A DNA stretch of 64,000 nucleotides from Opitutaceae bacterium (GTDB lineage Bacteria > Verrucomicrobiota > Verrucomicrobiia > Opitutales > Opitutaceae): NCBI GenBank assembly GCA_015075305.1, contig JABTUS010000010.1:124001-188000 (forward strand). The letters are read 5' to 3'. Numbering within the stretch: position 1 is the first letter of the stretch; every line of letters begins with the position of its first letter. The notes beneath the pieces were generated by a model that worked only from the letters and a program-made list of their open reading frames with translations, did not search any database and was not told the origin of the DNA. Of this stretch, positions 1 through 8,488 are shown piece by piece. The translations under genes were made by a program, and so were the position numbers.

Positions 1-270
1 GTTGAGATCCTCGCGCTTCAGGTAGATCTGCGTCCGCCCGAGTTTCTTCGAGAGCCGTGCCGCGTGATAGGTTGGTGTCGGACGCCCCTGGAAATGCCGG
101 CGGATGCGGCGGAGCTCCTCAATGAATTCGTGGGAGCGTGAAACAACCGCATAGGCGTCGCGCACCTCCGCGAGCGGTTTCTCAAGTTCCGGCGGGACAA
201 AAATGCCGCCGTATCTGCCGAAGAATCCGGAGGCATCAGGTGAGTTTCGCAGCTGTGAGGAGGGGCTCAT
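1..270 (-). CDS. trpB: Tryptophan synthase beta chain, N-terminal part (runs off window)
   Basis: Reading the minus strand from the ATG at 268-270 gives an open frame of 90 codons to the window edge. It contains GFFGRYGGIFVPPEL near residue 20, HFQGRPTPTYHAARLS near 65 and ends LKREDLN, which are the conserved N-terminal blocks of TrpB; KREDLN immediately precedes the PLP lysine segment, which lies outside the window. TrpB condenses indole with serine to form tryptophan in a complex with TrpA. The gene is truncated only by the window boundary. No trpA or trpF is visible on the upstream side, so trpB may start its own transcript here. Identification is by motif recognition and is secure. Confidence 0.93.
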   Translation of the reverse strand, partial: MSPSSQLRNSPDASGFFGRYGGIFVPPELEKPLAEVRDAYAVVSRSHEFIEELRRIRRHFQGRPTPTYHAARLSKKLGRTQIYLKREDLN

Positions 271-727
271 GATTGGATTGAAAGGCGCATGATGTGCCAG
301 CCTGTCTTGCACAAGGCAAGGCGGTATGGCTCGGCGCGAGTGAGCGGTGAAACAGGAGAAGAACAGTGCCGCCCGGTTGACATCCGCGATGATTCGGCCT
401 CATGTGTCTCTGTCATGGTTGCGCCATCCCCATTGATCCACCATCTGCGTGCGGTGCGTCGCATCGTGCGCCCGGGCGGTGTCTGGGGCTGTCATGATCT
501 TGCGCGAGCGCCGTAAGGCTGGAGAGCATCCGCGGGCTACGAAGCGGACCGGCTCCTGATCCGGGGCATGTTCCCGGAGACAGACGGAAATCTGCGGGGC
601 GCTGAGCGCCTCTTTTGACACGCGGCCTCGCCGCAATTCTCCAACAGACACGATTGATCGGACTTGGTCATCTGAGTTCTGCGGTCGACCCACACGCGCA
701 CACGACCGCAACCAAAGCGCGACCGTC
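271..727. other. Gene-poor intergenic stretch between trpB and the Rnk-like gene
   Basis: About 460 bases lie between two divergent genes. The open frames on both strands lack recognisable motifs and look like chance frames of GC-rich DNA. A TTGACA hexamer at 377-382 could be a -35 box reading rightward, but the sequence 17 bases downstream is a poor -10, so no promoter is claimed. It presumably carries the promoters of trpB and of the gene at 728. Confidence 0.4.
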
Positions 728-1144
728 ATGAATCCAACGTATGTAACTTCCACAGACAACGAATGCCTGCGGTGGATGCTCGCCCAGGCTCCCTTTTGCA
801 TCGACCGCCGTCGTGAGCGCAATGTCCTCCGCACGAAGCTGGATCGCGCGTTCATTGTTGCCGATGAACCTGAACGGCCTGCGTTGATCCGCATGGGCAG
901 CACCTTTGAAACCGTCGATGGGCAGACGGGAGCGACGCAATCCCACACGCTCTGCCTTCCGAACCAGGTTCTGCACCTGGACGACGGCCTTTCCGTGGAT
1001 TCGCGCCTTGGCGTCGAGGCCCTTGGCCGCAGTGCCGGTGACGAAATAGTCTGGCAGACCCCGGCCGGCTCGCGGCGCATCCTGATCCGCGAAGTCAGGC
1101 CGCCGCGCCAGGCCGGCACGCTGGCCCAGGCGGTGCTTATTTAG
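728..1144 (+). CDS. Rnk-like / GreA-GreB C-terminal domain protein
   Basis: The 138-residue product has the size of Rnk, the 'regulator of nucleoside diphosphate kinase'. Its second half fits the FKBP-like C-terminal fold shared by GreA, GreB and Rnk: a strand around ALIRMGSTFETVD (residues 52-64), a QTG-x-TQSHTL segment, and the typical LGVEALGRSAGDEIVWQTPAG turn region near 93-115. The N-terminal part is short and helical, not the long GreA coiled coil, which favours Rnk over a transcript-cleavage factor. Rnk family proteins bind RNA polymerase near the secondary channel. It stands alone between divergent trpB and the convergent ROK operon. Family assignment is good; the exact role is inferred. 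Confidence 0.72.
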   Translation: MNPTYVTSTDNECLRWMLAQAPFCIDRRRERNVLRTKLDRAFIVADEPERPALIRMGSTFETVDGQTGATQSHTLCLPNQVLHLDDGLSVDSRLGVEALGRSAGDEIVWQTPAGSRRILIREVRPPRQAGTLAQAVLI

Positions 1145-1210
1145 CGGCGGCGTGGCTCGAGTCGAAGGATTGATTCATCCCACCTTCAGCCACGGCGTTT
1201 GTCGCTGCAA

Positions 1211-2125
1211 TCAGGCACCGCGACGCTGATCGATCGCCCAGCGGGCGGCGCCGATCACGCCGGCGTGGTTGCCGAGCTTTGCGGCGATGACCGTCACGTG
1301 ACTCGTGTCGATCAGTCTTGCGCGGTTCACGGCCTTCCTTGCGGCGTTCACAAAGAAAGCGGCGTGCGCCTCAACCAGACCTCCGCCGAGCACGATGCGG
1401 TCGGGGAGAAAACTGTGCAGCACGCCCCAGGTCGCCGCAGCGACCGCCTGCTGTGTATCCATGAGCACACTACGCGCGGATTCGTGGTCCGCCCCGGCCG
1501 CGAACAGCGCGTCCGCGGAGTCGAGGCCGATCGCCGCTGCCGCCGCCGCGATCGCGGGGCCCGAGGCGTAGGATTCCACGCACCCCCGGCACCCGCAGTA
1601 GCAGGGCGGTCCGTCGCTTGAAACAAGCATGTGCCCCGGCTCCGGATGCCCGCCGCCGGCCCCGCGGTAGATCCTGCCGTGGAGCACCGCGGCCCCGCCC
1701 ACTCCCGTGCCAAAGGTCAGCATGACGAGCCGTTCCACTTTTTCGCCCGTGCCGAAATGATACTCGCCGTACGCGGCCGCATCGGCGTCGTTTTCCAGCC
1801 AGGCCGGCAGACCGAGCTCGTCCGACATCGCCGCGACGAGATTGCAGCCATCCCAGCCGGGAAGCGTGTAGGGATTGTCGACAACACCGGTCGTCGGATT
1901 GACCGGGCCCGTGCACCCCATGCCGACACCGGCCAGTGCGCCAGCCGGGATTCCGCTCGTCCTGAGCAGTTCCCGCGCGGCGGCGCCCATGCGGTGGATG
2001 GCGCTCCCGAACCCGAGGCCGGGATCCGTGGCAACGGCCGCTTGGGCCAGCAGGGCTCCATGCTCCGCCACCACGCCGAGAGCGATCTTTGTGCCGCCGA
2101 TGTCGATTCCCAGTGCGTGATTCAC
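1211..2125 (-). CDS. ROK-family sugar kinase
   Basis: The product (304 residues) opens with the phosphate-binding motif GIDIGGTKIALGVV and carries the ROK zinc signature in order: GGGHPEPGHM with the zinc-ligand histidine, then CYCGCRGCVES with three cysteines. LTFGTGVGGA and the second phosphate loop IVLGGGLVEAHA are also present. ROK kinases phosphorylate glucose, N-acetylglucosamine, N-acetylmannosamine or fructose using ATP. I place the start at a GTG (2123-2125) because it gives the canonical V/M-NHALGIDIGG start and its GTGA overlaps the stop of the upstream permease, indicating translational coupling. A longer open frame extends upstream but only by reading antisense through the permease. 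It is the last gene of an isomerase-permease-kinase operon, so an amino sugar is the likeliest substrate (inference). Confidence 0.88.
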   Translation of the reverse strand: MNHALGIDIGGTKIALGVVAEHGALLAQAAVATDPGLGFGSAIHRMGAAARELLRTSGIPAGALAGVGMGCTGPVNPTTGVVDNPYTLPGWDGCNLVAAMSDELGLPAWLENDADAAAYGEYHFGTGEKVERLVMLTFGTGVGGAAVLHGRIYRGAGGGHPEPGHMLVSSDGPPCYCGCRGCVESYASGPAIAAAAAAIGLDSADALFAAGADHESARSVLMDTQQAVAAATWGVLHSFLPDRIVLGGGLVEAHAAFFVNAARKAVNRARLIDTSHVTVIAAKLGNHAGVIGAARWAIDQRRGA

Positions 2126-3075
2126 GGCATGCCGGCGATGGATTGGGGCGGAGCGGGGCGTTTTTCGAAGGAAAGCGCCACGGCGGCGGTTATGGCCAGC
2201 ACGACACCGGCGATCTCGAGTCCCCCGATCCGTTCGCCGAGAAAAATCAATGCCAGCACAACCGTGACGACGGGCTGAACCGCCGCGGCGAGAGGCGTGA
2301 CGATCGAGGCCTTGCCCTCGGCGCGGTAGGCGGCGAACGCGGCGATGACGCCGAATCCGTTGAGCGCGCCGGCTGCCAGGCCCGACCAGAGCATGGGTGC
2401 CGGCATGTTCCATTTCAGCTCCTTCGTCGCGACGATCCAGATCGCAACCGGCACGAACGCCGCGCACCAGGCCAGATAGGAAAGCTCGGCGGAAATGTGG
2501 TTCGTCGAAATCTTCTGTGTCGCACTGAAGACCCCCCAGAACACCATCGCGGCGAAGGTGTACCCCATCCAGGCATTGAGCCCGAGACGGTGAAGAAATT
2601 CGGCGGGATTGCCCAGCGAGCCCGCCTCACCGCTCAGCAGGACGATGGCCGCGACGGCGACGCCGATGCCGGCGATCTGTATCCCATTCAGGCGTTCGCG
2701 AAACCAGAGCCAGGCGATGGCGATCGTCACCAGCGGATATATGTTTGTCAGTGGAATGGCGACTGCTGTGTCGGCTCCGTTTTCGAGCGCCAGGTAGAAG
2801 GCAAGATTGCCTCCGGCTGCCAGGAGTCCGGAGACAAAGCCCCAGAACAGCCCCCGCGGTTTGTTTGTGCCGATCTTCACGCGCGGCGAAAACGCAGCCA
2901 CCAGGGCGGACGGGATCAACGCGAAGGTGAACAGAATCTGCGTCATCCAGCCCGAGAGTTCGCGGCTCGGCCCCTTGGCCAGCACGCCCCAAATGCCCCA
3001 GCAGGTTGCCGCGGTGAGAGCGTGGATGAGCCACCAGGGGCGTTGTTTGGTGGAGGCGGGCGTTTGTGAGGGCAT
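2122..3075 (-). CDS. EamA/DMT-family permease
   Basis: The 317-residue product has about ten hydrophobic segments arranged as two repeats, as in drug/metabolite transporter (EamA) permeases. The first repeat starts at WWLIHALTAATCWGIWGVLAKG and ends around GVAVAAIVLLSGEAG; the second starts near GYTFAAMVFWGVFSATQ and ends at VVLAITAAVALSFEKRP. The motif AIPLTNIYPLVTIAIAWLWFRERL is the usual EamA block containing a conserved PL-x-NIYPL and a charged RE(R/K) turn. It sits six bases after the isomerase gene and overlaps the ROK kinase by four bases, so one transcript is expected. Inner-membrane sugar import feeding the kinase is an inference from context, because the family also exports metabolites. 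Confidence 0.86.
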   Translation of the reverse strand: MPSQTPASTKQRPWWLIHALTAATCWGIWGVLAKGPSRELSGWMTQILFTFALIPSALVAAFSPRVKIGTNKPRGLFWGFVSGLLAAGGNLAFYLALENGADTAVAIPLTNIYPLVTIAIAWLWFRERLNGIQIAGIGVAVAAIVLLSGEAGSLGNPAEFLHRLGLNAWMGYTFAAMVFWGVFSATQKISTNHISAELSYLAWCAAFVPVAIWIVATKELKWNMPAPMLWSGLAAGALNGFGVIAAFAAYRAEGKASIVTPLAAAVQPVVTVVLALIFLGERIGGLEIAGVVLAITAAVALSFEKRPAPPQSIAGMP

Positions 3076-3081
3076 TGGGCG

Positions 3082-4125
3082 CTAGTTGATCGTGGTTACC
3101 TTGCTGGCCAGCTTGAAGCGGCCGGCCTCGCGTCCATCGCGTGCGGCGATCGCAAGTGAAAGCATCTGCACGGGGAGAATCTCCACGAGCGGCAGCAACG
3201 GTGCAGGCACCACCGGAATCCGGAAAACCCCCGCGATCCCCGCGTCGGCGCCGATCACGCCGACAACGCCTCCATGGCCGCTGATCTCCGCGGCCAGCTT
3301 CTGGTGCAGTTGGGCGACTTCCGGTTGCCCTGCGAGAATGAGCACCAGCGTTTGCGGGCCGACCATTTCGATGACGCCGTGGCGAAATGCCGGTGCAGAC
3401 ATGCCTTCAGCGGGTTGCCGAGTGGATTCCTTGAGGATGAGTCCCCCCGTTCCCGCGGTCGCCAGCGAGGCGCCGCGTCCAATCACATACACCGCGCGAG
3501 TCCCCGCGATCATCCCCGACAACGCATCGACGAGACTCTGGAAATTTTCGACGTAGGCCCGCATCGGCTTTTCGATCGACTGAAGCGCCTGGATGGCTTC
3601 CGCGACGCTGCCGCCGGCCAGGGCCTCGCCGAGCCAGTGAAGAACGGCCAGTGTTGCGATGTAGGTCTTGCAGGAGACCGTGGCCTCCTCGCCTGCGTGC
3701 AGGCTGAGCAGCGTATGCGCGGCGCGACCGAGGGTGGAGGAGGAGTTGTTGGTGATTCCAATCACGTGGCCGAACTGCCCCCTGTCATTGAGCAGCGCGA
3801 CCACCTCGGCGCTTTCACCGGATTGCGACGCCATGACGAGCAGCGTGTCGCGTGCCTTGAGAGGTCCGAATCCAAGGAGCAGTTCCGCGGTTTCAATCCA
3901 GTGCGAGGAGAAACCCGCGGCGCTGAGTCTCAGGTGCAATGGATAGAGCGCATGAAATGAACTGCCCATGCCCGTCAGAACCACGCGGCGGTACAGACCG
4001 CTCTGCAATCCCTTGCGGAGCTGATGCGGCGGCTGCAGGGGGCCAAGCGCGGCGCATACGCGGTGCAGGACCTCACCCTGTTTGAGGAGATCCGAAAGGT
4101 AGGGACCGTGAATGATGGTTGTCAC
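3082..4125 (-). CDS. Double-SIS-domain sugar isomerase/deaminase-like protein
   Basis: Two sugar-isomerase (SIS) domains are visible. The first has VVLTGMGSSFHALYPL and the SQSGESAEVVAL phosphate-sugar motif; the second has AVYVIGRGASLATAGTGGLILKEST and an EGMSAPAFRHGVIEMVGP block typical of GlmS-like and AgaS/FrlB-like proteins. The glutamine amidotransferase domain of GlmS is missing, so it should act on a sugar phosphate without glutamine, for example as a glucosamine-6-phosphate or related amino-sugar-phosphate isomerase. The start is set at GTG 4123-4125, giving 347 residues, because GGAG lies five bases upstream; an ATG at 4185 would add 20 unconvincing residues. It is the first gene of the isomerase-permease-ROK kinase operon. 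Substrate unknown. Confidence 0.84.
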   Translation of the reverse strand: MTTIIHGPYLSDLLKQGEVLHRVCAALGPLQPPHQLRKGLQSGLYRRVVLTGMGSSFHALYPLHLRLSAAGFSSHWIETAELLLGFGPLKARDTLLVMASQSGESAEVVALLNDRGQFGHVIGITNNSSSTLGRAAHTLLSLHAGEEATVSCKTYIATLAVLHWLGEALAGGSVAEAIQALQSIEKPMRAYVENFQSLVDALSGMIAGTRAVYVIGRGASLATAGTGGLILKESTRQPAEGMSAPAFRHGVIEMVGPQTLVLILAGQPEVAQLHQKLAAEISGHGGVVGVIGADAGIAGVFRIPVVPAPLLPLVEILPVQMLSLAIAARDGREAGRFKLASKVTTIN

Positions 4126-4264
4126 GTTGCTCCAGGGTTTTTCGAGCTGGCGGGAGAGGGTAGCAGTGCGCGGCGGATGCCGCAATCCACGTAATTACGG
4201 GCGTTGCGGACCTTGCCGGCGGGATTGCTTTCCCTGGCGCGATGGTGCATGATTTTCGCGAACG

Positions 4265-6307
4265 ATGCCTCGAAACAAGTGGATGCCTGCCGGGTTGGCC
4301 GCGATGGCGATGGGATCATCGCTGATGGCGCAGCCGGCTCCCGCAGAGCAGCATTCGCGGCCCTTTGTGCTGCCCAGCTCCATCGCGCGCGCCATCAGCC
4401 CGGAAATTCGGGCGCTCGATGATCGCGAGCAGCAACTGACCGCGGAGCTTCAAGTCCTTTCCCATCCTCCCAAGAATGAGCGCGCGTCAAGGATCGGGTG
4501 GAAGGTGTTTGGTTATGGCAGCAGTCTGGCCGTCGATCAATGGATTGAGATCGACCTCGGTGCGGTTCATTCGATTGACGCGCTGTGCCTTGTGCCGGTT
4601 GATGTTCCCTTCGCGGATACCGCCGCACCGGGCCATGGATTTCCGCGGCGTTTTCGGGTGGAAATCGACAATGGCACAACCGGCTGGACGATTGTTGAGG
4701 ATCATTCGAATGAGGATTTCGAGAATCCGGGTTCGTTTCCCGTCTTGATTCGCACGCCCGGACGAGTCGCGCGCAAAGTGCGAGTGGTCATGACCAAGCC
4801 CTGGGAGAAAGGCGTCTACCGAGCCTATGCGCTGGGCGAAATCATGGTCATCCAAGGCAGCCGCAATCTCGCCACCGGGCTGAGCGGGGTGAAGGTGCGC
4901 ACGAGCGCCTCGCTTGAACGCGGGCCGACCTGGAGTCGCCAGAACCTCATCGACGGACAGAGCATCGTCGGCGCACCGGTTGCAAAGACGAGCCATGCGC
5001 TTACGCACGGCTGGGAGTCCGACGTCTATTCCGATCCATCGACCAACGTTTGGTTCCAGGTGGACCTGGGACGTTCGTATGCGCTCGATGAGATTCGGTT
5101 GCTGCCGATCAAGTTCACGGATTTCTCCAACACGCACGGCTACGGGTTTCCGATGCGGTTTCGAGTGGAGTTGTCCGACGATGTGGAGTTTCACACCGCG
5201 CACGTTGTCGCGGACTGGTCGAGGCGCTCGTTTGGGGTGTCCTCTTTCAGTCCGATAACGCTGCCCTGTGAAGGGAAAGCCGGACGCTTTGTACGCATGA
5301 CCGCGGAGGAGCTGTGGGAAAAGAGCGAGGGCCAGTACATTTTTGCATTGGGTGAACTGCAGGCCTACCATGGCGACAGCAATGTCGCGCTCGGGGCCGA
5401 CGTGACGGCGATGAGCGCGACGTCGCAGAGTCCGAGAAATTTCAATCCCTCGTACCTGACCGATGGCCAGCGCGGACCGATGCATCTTATCGATTGGACC
5501 GCCTGGCTGCAGGAGTTGTCTCGGCGGGGAGAAGTCGAGCAGGCGCTTGCAACAGTGCAGGCCCGGCTGGCGGTGCTGCAGCCGCGTCTGGCCCGGCGTG
5601 TCTCACGCATTTTCATCGGGGGCGTCACGGTGGTGGTTCTGGGGACTCTGGGTGGATTTCTCCACCAGCGGCGCAAGCAGGCGCTCGCGGTCGCCGCTCT
5701 GCAGCGGAGGATTGCCGGGGACCTTCACGATGAGATCGGGAGCAATCTGGCCGGCATTTCCATGATGGCTGAGCTGGGTCATCGCGAGGGCGCCGGGCTT
5801 TCGGCGGCTGACACCGAGGAGATCCGAAAGCTCGCCGCGGATACAGCATCCGCGATGCGTGACATTGTGTGGCTCACGCAGCCGGGTCCGCACGATGCGC
5901 CCCGGCTCACGGAACGCCTTCGCGAAACAGCCAGGCACCTGCTGAAGGGTGTCGAGTGGACGTTTGAAATCGAGGGCATGGATGAGGCGCCGGCGCTCGA
6001 TGTGCAGCGGCACCTGCTGCTGGCATTGAAGGAAATGCTAAACAATGTCCTGCGCCATGCAGGCGCAGGGCACGTGTGGATCCGCCTTCAGGTCGACGAG
6101 CGGAGGTTTTCGCTGGAGGTCAGGGATGATGGATGCGGATTCGTGGTCGGTGCGTCTGGAGATGGACACGGACTCACCAGCCTGCGCCACCGGTCGATGC
6201 TCCTGCACGGCAATCTTGAACTCGCGAGCCAGCCGGGGAAGGGGACGCGGGTTTCGCTGAACGGGATCCTCAATCCCGTGCCGGCCGCCCCGCCTGCGCC
6301 CGCCTGA
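4265..6307 (+). CDS. Membrane sensor histidine kinase with two discoidin-like (F5/8 C) domains
   Basis: The 680-residue protein begins with a signal peptide ending near AQPAPA. Two related beta-sandwich repeats follow (about residues 65-205 and 210-375): each has a WIEIDLG / WFQVDLG strand, an H(G)YGFP-x-RFRVE strand and a final ALGE(I/L)xx strand, as in F5/8 type C (discoidin) domains that bind sugars. One membrane segment lies near 450-470. The cytoplasmic part is a HisKA_3 kinase with the DLHDEIGSNLAG box and phosphoacceptor histidine near 487, an N box ALKEMLNNVLRHA near 590 and G box DDGCGF near 620. It starts 139 bases from the divergent sugar operon. No response regulator lies next to it, so the partner must be elsewhere. 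Ligand is probably a glycan (inference). Confidence 0.88.
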   Translation: MPRNKWMPAGLAAMAMGSSLMAQPAPAEQHSRPFVLPSSIARAISPEIRALDDREQQLTAELQVLSHPPKNERASRIGWKVFGYGSSLAVDQWIEIDLGAVHSIDALCLVPVDVPFADTAAPGHGFPRRFRVEIDNGTTGWTIVEDHSNEDFENPGSFPVLIRTPGRVARKVRVVMTKPWEKGVYRAYALGEIMVIQGSRNLATGLSGVKVRTSASLERGPTWSRQNLIDGQSIVGAPVAKTSHALTHGWESDVYSDPSTNVWFQVDLGRSYALDEIRLLPIKFTDFSNTHGYGFPMRFRVELSDDVEFHTAHVVADWSRRSFGVSSFSPITLPCEGKAGRFVRMTAEELWEKSEGQYIFALGELQAYHGDSNVALGADVTAMSATSQSPRNFNPSYLTDGQRGPMHLIDWTAWLQELSRRGEVEQALATVQARLAVLQPRLARRVSRIFIGGVTVVVLGTLGGFLHQRRKQALAVAALQRRIAGDLHDEIGSNLAGISMMAELGHREGAGLSAADTEEIRKLAADTASAMRDIVWLTQPGPHDAPRLTERLRETARHLLKGVEWTFEIEGMDEAPALDVQRHLLLALKEMLNNVLRHAGAGHVWIRLQVDERRFSLEVRDDGCGFVVGASGDGHGLTSLRHRSMLLHGNLELASQPGKGTRVSLNGILNPVPAAPPAPA

Positions 6308-6328
6308 ACGTTCACCGCACAAGGCGGT

Positions 6329-6814
6329 TCACCCGCGACGCGCGGCCTCGATTTTTGCGATGTCGATTTTGCCCATTTCCATCATGGCCTCAAAAGCGCG
6401 CGTGGCCTCCGCACCGCCGGCGGTGACCGCGTGGATGAGGGCGCGCGGGGTGATCTGCCAGGACAGCCCCCAGCGGTCCTTGCACCAGCCGCAGGCGCTC
6501 TCCTGGCCGCCGTTGCCGACGATTGCGTTCCAATAGCGGTCGGTTTCCTCCTGGGTGTCCGTCGCCACCTGGAAGGAGAAGGCTTCGCTGTGCTGGAAGG
6601 CCGGCCCGCCGTTCAGGCCGATGCAGGGAATTCCGAGGACGGTGAACTCGACCGTGAGGACATCGCCTTTTTTCCCGGACGGGTAGTCGCCCGGCGAATG
6701 GTGCACTGCGGTCACTTTGCTGTCGGGAAATGTCGCCGCGTAGAATTTGGCCGCGTCCAGCGCGTCCTTGTTGAACCAGAGGCAGATGGAGTTTCTTGGA
6801 ATCGGATTGTTCAT
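6329..6814 (-). CDS. VOC-family (PhnB / 3-demethylubiquinone methyltransferase-like) protein
   Basis: The 161-residue product starts NSICLWFNKDALDAAKFYAATFPDSKVTAV and continues with GDVLTVEFTVLGIPCIGLNGGPAF and CGWCKDRWGLSWQITPRAL, the standard blocks of the vicinal-oxygen-chelate PhnB subfamily. Such small proteins form dimeric beta-alpha-beta-beta-beta folds and some bind metal or small toxic compounds; most have no known reaction. It is the third gene of a minus-strand cassette after the YciI-like and RibD-like genes, a combination often seen as a mobile stress or detoxification set. Family call is firm, function unknown. Confidence 0.86.
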   Translation of the reverse strand: MNNPIPRNSICLWFNKDALDAAKFYAATFPDSKVTAVHHSPGDYPSGKKGDVLTVEFTVLGIPCIGLNGGPAFQHSEAFSFQVATDTQEETDRYWNAIVGNGGQESACGWCKDRWGLSWQITPRALIHAVTAGGAEATRAFEAMMEMGKIDIAKIEAARRG

Positions 6815-6879
6815 GGGGAGTGTGTTCGAAGATCAGGTGAAACGCATGGACGTTTCACACCGCCCGTTTTGGCCGGGCA

Positions 6880-7563
6880 TCAGTCGGAATGATTGTCCTT
6901 TTTGCGCAGCACGATGTGTGTCGCGGCCGGCGTGGCCGTGTGTTCCGCGCATCGATAGCCGAGTTTCAAAAGATCAATCCCGGTGAAAAGGGGCTCTCCC
7001 GCACCCAGCAGAACGGGCGAGATCGCAAGGTGCATTTCGTCGATCAACCCATCCTGCAGGTACTGGCGGATCGTCGCAACGCCACCACCCACGCGGATGT
7101 CCCTGCCGTGCGCGGCTTCGCGGGCCTGTCTCAAGGCGGAATGGATCCCGTCCGTGACGAAGTGAAACGTCGTGCCTCCCTTCATCGGAATCGACGGCCG
7201 GGCATGATGAGTCAGCACAAAAACCGGAACGTGATAGGGCGGGTTGTCGCCCCACCAGCCCTTCCAGGCATCATCGGGCCACTCTCCCCGGATCGGTCCG
7301 AACATGTTGCGACCGAGGATCCATGCGCCTAGGTTTTTCAGTCCACGCACGGCGTACTCCTCTTCAATCCCAGTCGTGCCACCCTCGTTGCCGATCATCT
7401 TCTGGAATGTCCGCGTGGGGAAAAACCATTCAGCCAGCGCCTTGCCGCCGACGCCGAGGGGGTTCTCCAGACTCTGGTTCGGACCGGCACCGAAGCCGTC
7501 AAGTGAGATGCTGAAGCAGTGAACGCGGAGTCGGCCACTTGGCGTTTGAGCATTCGTTGTCAT
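6880..7563 (-). CDS. RibD C-terminal / dihydrofolate-reductase-like family protein
   Basis: From the ATG at 7563 the product is 227 residues. It has RVHCFSISLDGFGAGPNQSLENPLG at the start, NLGAWILGRNMFGPIRGEW in the middle, the NADPH-binding-type block DIRVGGGVATIRQYLQDGLIDEMHLAISPVLLGAGEPLF and a C-terminal strand ATHIVLRKK. These are the hallmarks of the RibD C-terminal superfamily that resembles dihydrofolate reductase. The substrate is not known; neighbours YciI and VOC suggest a small-molecule stress cassette. The open frame could extend upstream to 7695, but that part overlaps the YciI gene and lacks family similarity, so I chose 7563. No strong ribosome-binding site is visible. Confidence 0.84.
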   Translation of the reverse strand: MTTNAQTPSGRLRVHCFSISLDGFGAGPNQSLENPLGVGGKALAEWFFPTRTFQKMIGNEGGTTGIEEEYAVRGLKNLGAWILGRNMFGPIRGEWPDDAWKGWWGDNPPYHVPVFVLTHHARPSIPMKGGTTFHFVTDGIHSALRQAREAAHGRDIRVGGGVATIRQYLQDGLIDEMHLAISPVLLGAGEPLFTGIDLLKLGYRCAEHTATPAATHIVLRKKDNHSD

Positions 7564-7588
7564 GAATGAGGTCGGGGGATGCGGAGAA

Positions 7589-7930
7589 TCAGTGAAATTG
7601 ACGGACTTCGACCGGGGCGCGGCAGGCGAGCGTGGCTTTTTTTGCCCAGACGAGTGCCTCGTCGAGGTCAGCCGTGTGAAGCACCCACAGACCACAGATG
7701 TGCTCCCGGGTTTTCAGATGGGATCCCTCGGAAACGGTCACCGAGCCATCGTGCTGGCTCTTTACCGAGCGTGCGCTGTAGGCGGGATGAAGTCCGCCGA
7801 CGAAAAGCCTGGCACCGGCCGCAACCATCTCGTCGTTGAGGGAGTCTATTGCGCGATCCATGGTCTCGTCCTCCGCGATCGATGGATCGTAGTCGTCGGG
7901 ATGGTAAATGGAAATCAGGTATTTTGGCAC
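7589..7930 (-). CDS. YciI-like (DGPF/YCII domain) protein
   Basis: A 113-residue YCII-domain protein: KYLISIYHPDDYDPS at the N-terminus, a central DEMVAAGARLFVGGLHPAYSA segment and a C-terminal HICGLWVLHTADLDEALVWAKKA helix region. These ferredoxin-like proteins often sit beside ECF sigma factors and VOC or DHFR-like genes; here no sigma factor is adjacent. The start is taken at GTG 7930 because AGGA lies seven bases upstream and the protein then begins V/M-PKYLISIYH, typical of the family. It is 25 bases upstream of the RibD-like gene and is likely the first gene of the cassette. Catalytic role is unknown. Confidence 0.83.
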   Translation of the reverse strand: MPKYLISIYHPDDYDPSIAEDETMDRAIDSLNDEMVAAGARLFVGGLHPAYSARSVKSQHDGSVTVSEGSHLKTREHICGLWVLHTADLDEALVWAKKATLACRAPVEVRQFH

Positions 7931-8110
7931 CGTGCGTCCTTTCGCCTTTCTGGGGTGGGCTTGTTTTCGTTGGCTCACTGCTACCACGAATGAAGTGCCG
8001 GTGAATGGACACTCGACGGAAAAGAATCATTTGCCACGCGAAGAAAGGATCGACCTTGGGAATCCTGGCAGATGCGAGGGACGCCCCTCATTTTTGACTG
8101 CGTAGCGACT

Positions 8111-8488
8111 TTAGAAGGCAAGGCGGTGCAATCCCGGAATGACGTCAAAATGAGTGTCATTGCTGAGAAGTGGAAGTTGAAGTTCCGCAGCAATAGCAGC
8201 GATCCACAGGTCATTGCTTGGGATTGGCGTGCCCCGACTTTTGAGGTGCAGCCGCAATTCGGCATAGTGGCTTGCGGTGGTGGCGTTGACTGGCTGGAGT
8301 TCGGCAAATAGGAGGTTTTTGGAGAGCCAGTCCTCGTAGCGTGCGCGATGGCGGGACAGACCAATGCCATATCGATATTCCCCGAGAACAATAGCGGGGA
8401 CAACAAGCCGGGAGGATTCCAGAAAGGCTTCACGGCAGGCGGGATTTCCGTCGGCCCAGGCAGAAAGTGCGTTGGTATCCAGGATCAT
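8111..8488 (-). CDS. vapC: PIN-domain ribonuclease toxin, VapC-like
   Basis: The 125-residue protein is a complete PIN domain: MILDTNALSAW with the first acidic residue, VVPAIVLGEYRYGI with the second, PIPSNDLWIAAIA with the third and LLSNDTHFDVIPGL with the fourth. VapC toxins cleave tRNA or rRNA in a Mg-dependent way. The ATG overlaps the stop of the upstream antitoxin by four bases, the usual coupling for a type II pair. Base composition here is more AT-rich than in the surrounding genes, which suggests acquisition by transfer. Confidence 0.9.
   Translation of the reverse strand: MILDTNALSAWADGNPACREAFLESSRLVVPAIVLGEYRYGIGLSRHRARYEDWLSKNLLFAELQPVNATTASHYAELRLHLKSRGTPIPSNDLWIAAIAAELQLPLLSNDTHFDVIPGLHRLAF

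Noticed and set aside
400-1119. 239-codon minus-strand frame opposite the Rnk-like gene
   Set aside because: The translation is Arg/Ser-rich without a fold signature, while the plus strand has a clear Rnk/GreA-C pattern.
2089-3069. Long plus-strand open frame opposite the EamA permease
   Set aside because: It is antisense to a well-supported membrane protein and its translation is rich in Arg, Gly, Glu and Asp without any domain, as expected for the complementary strand of GC-rich coding DNA.
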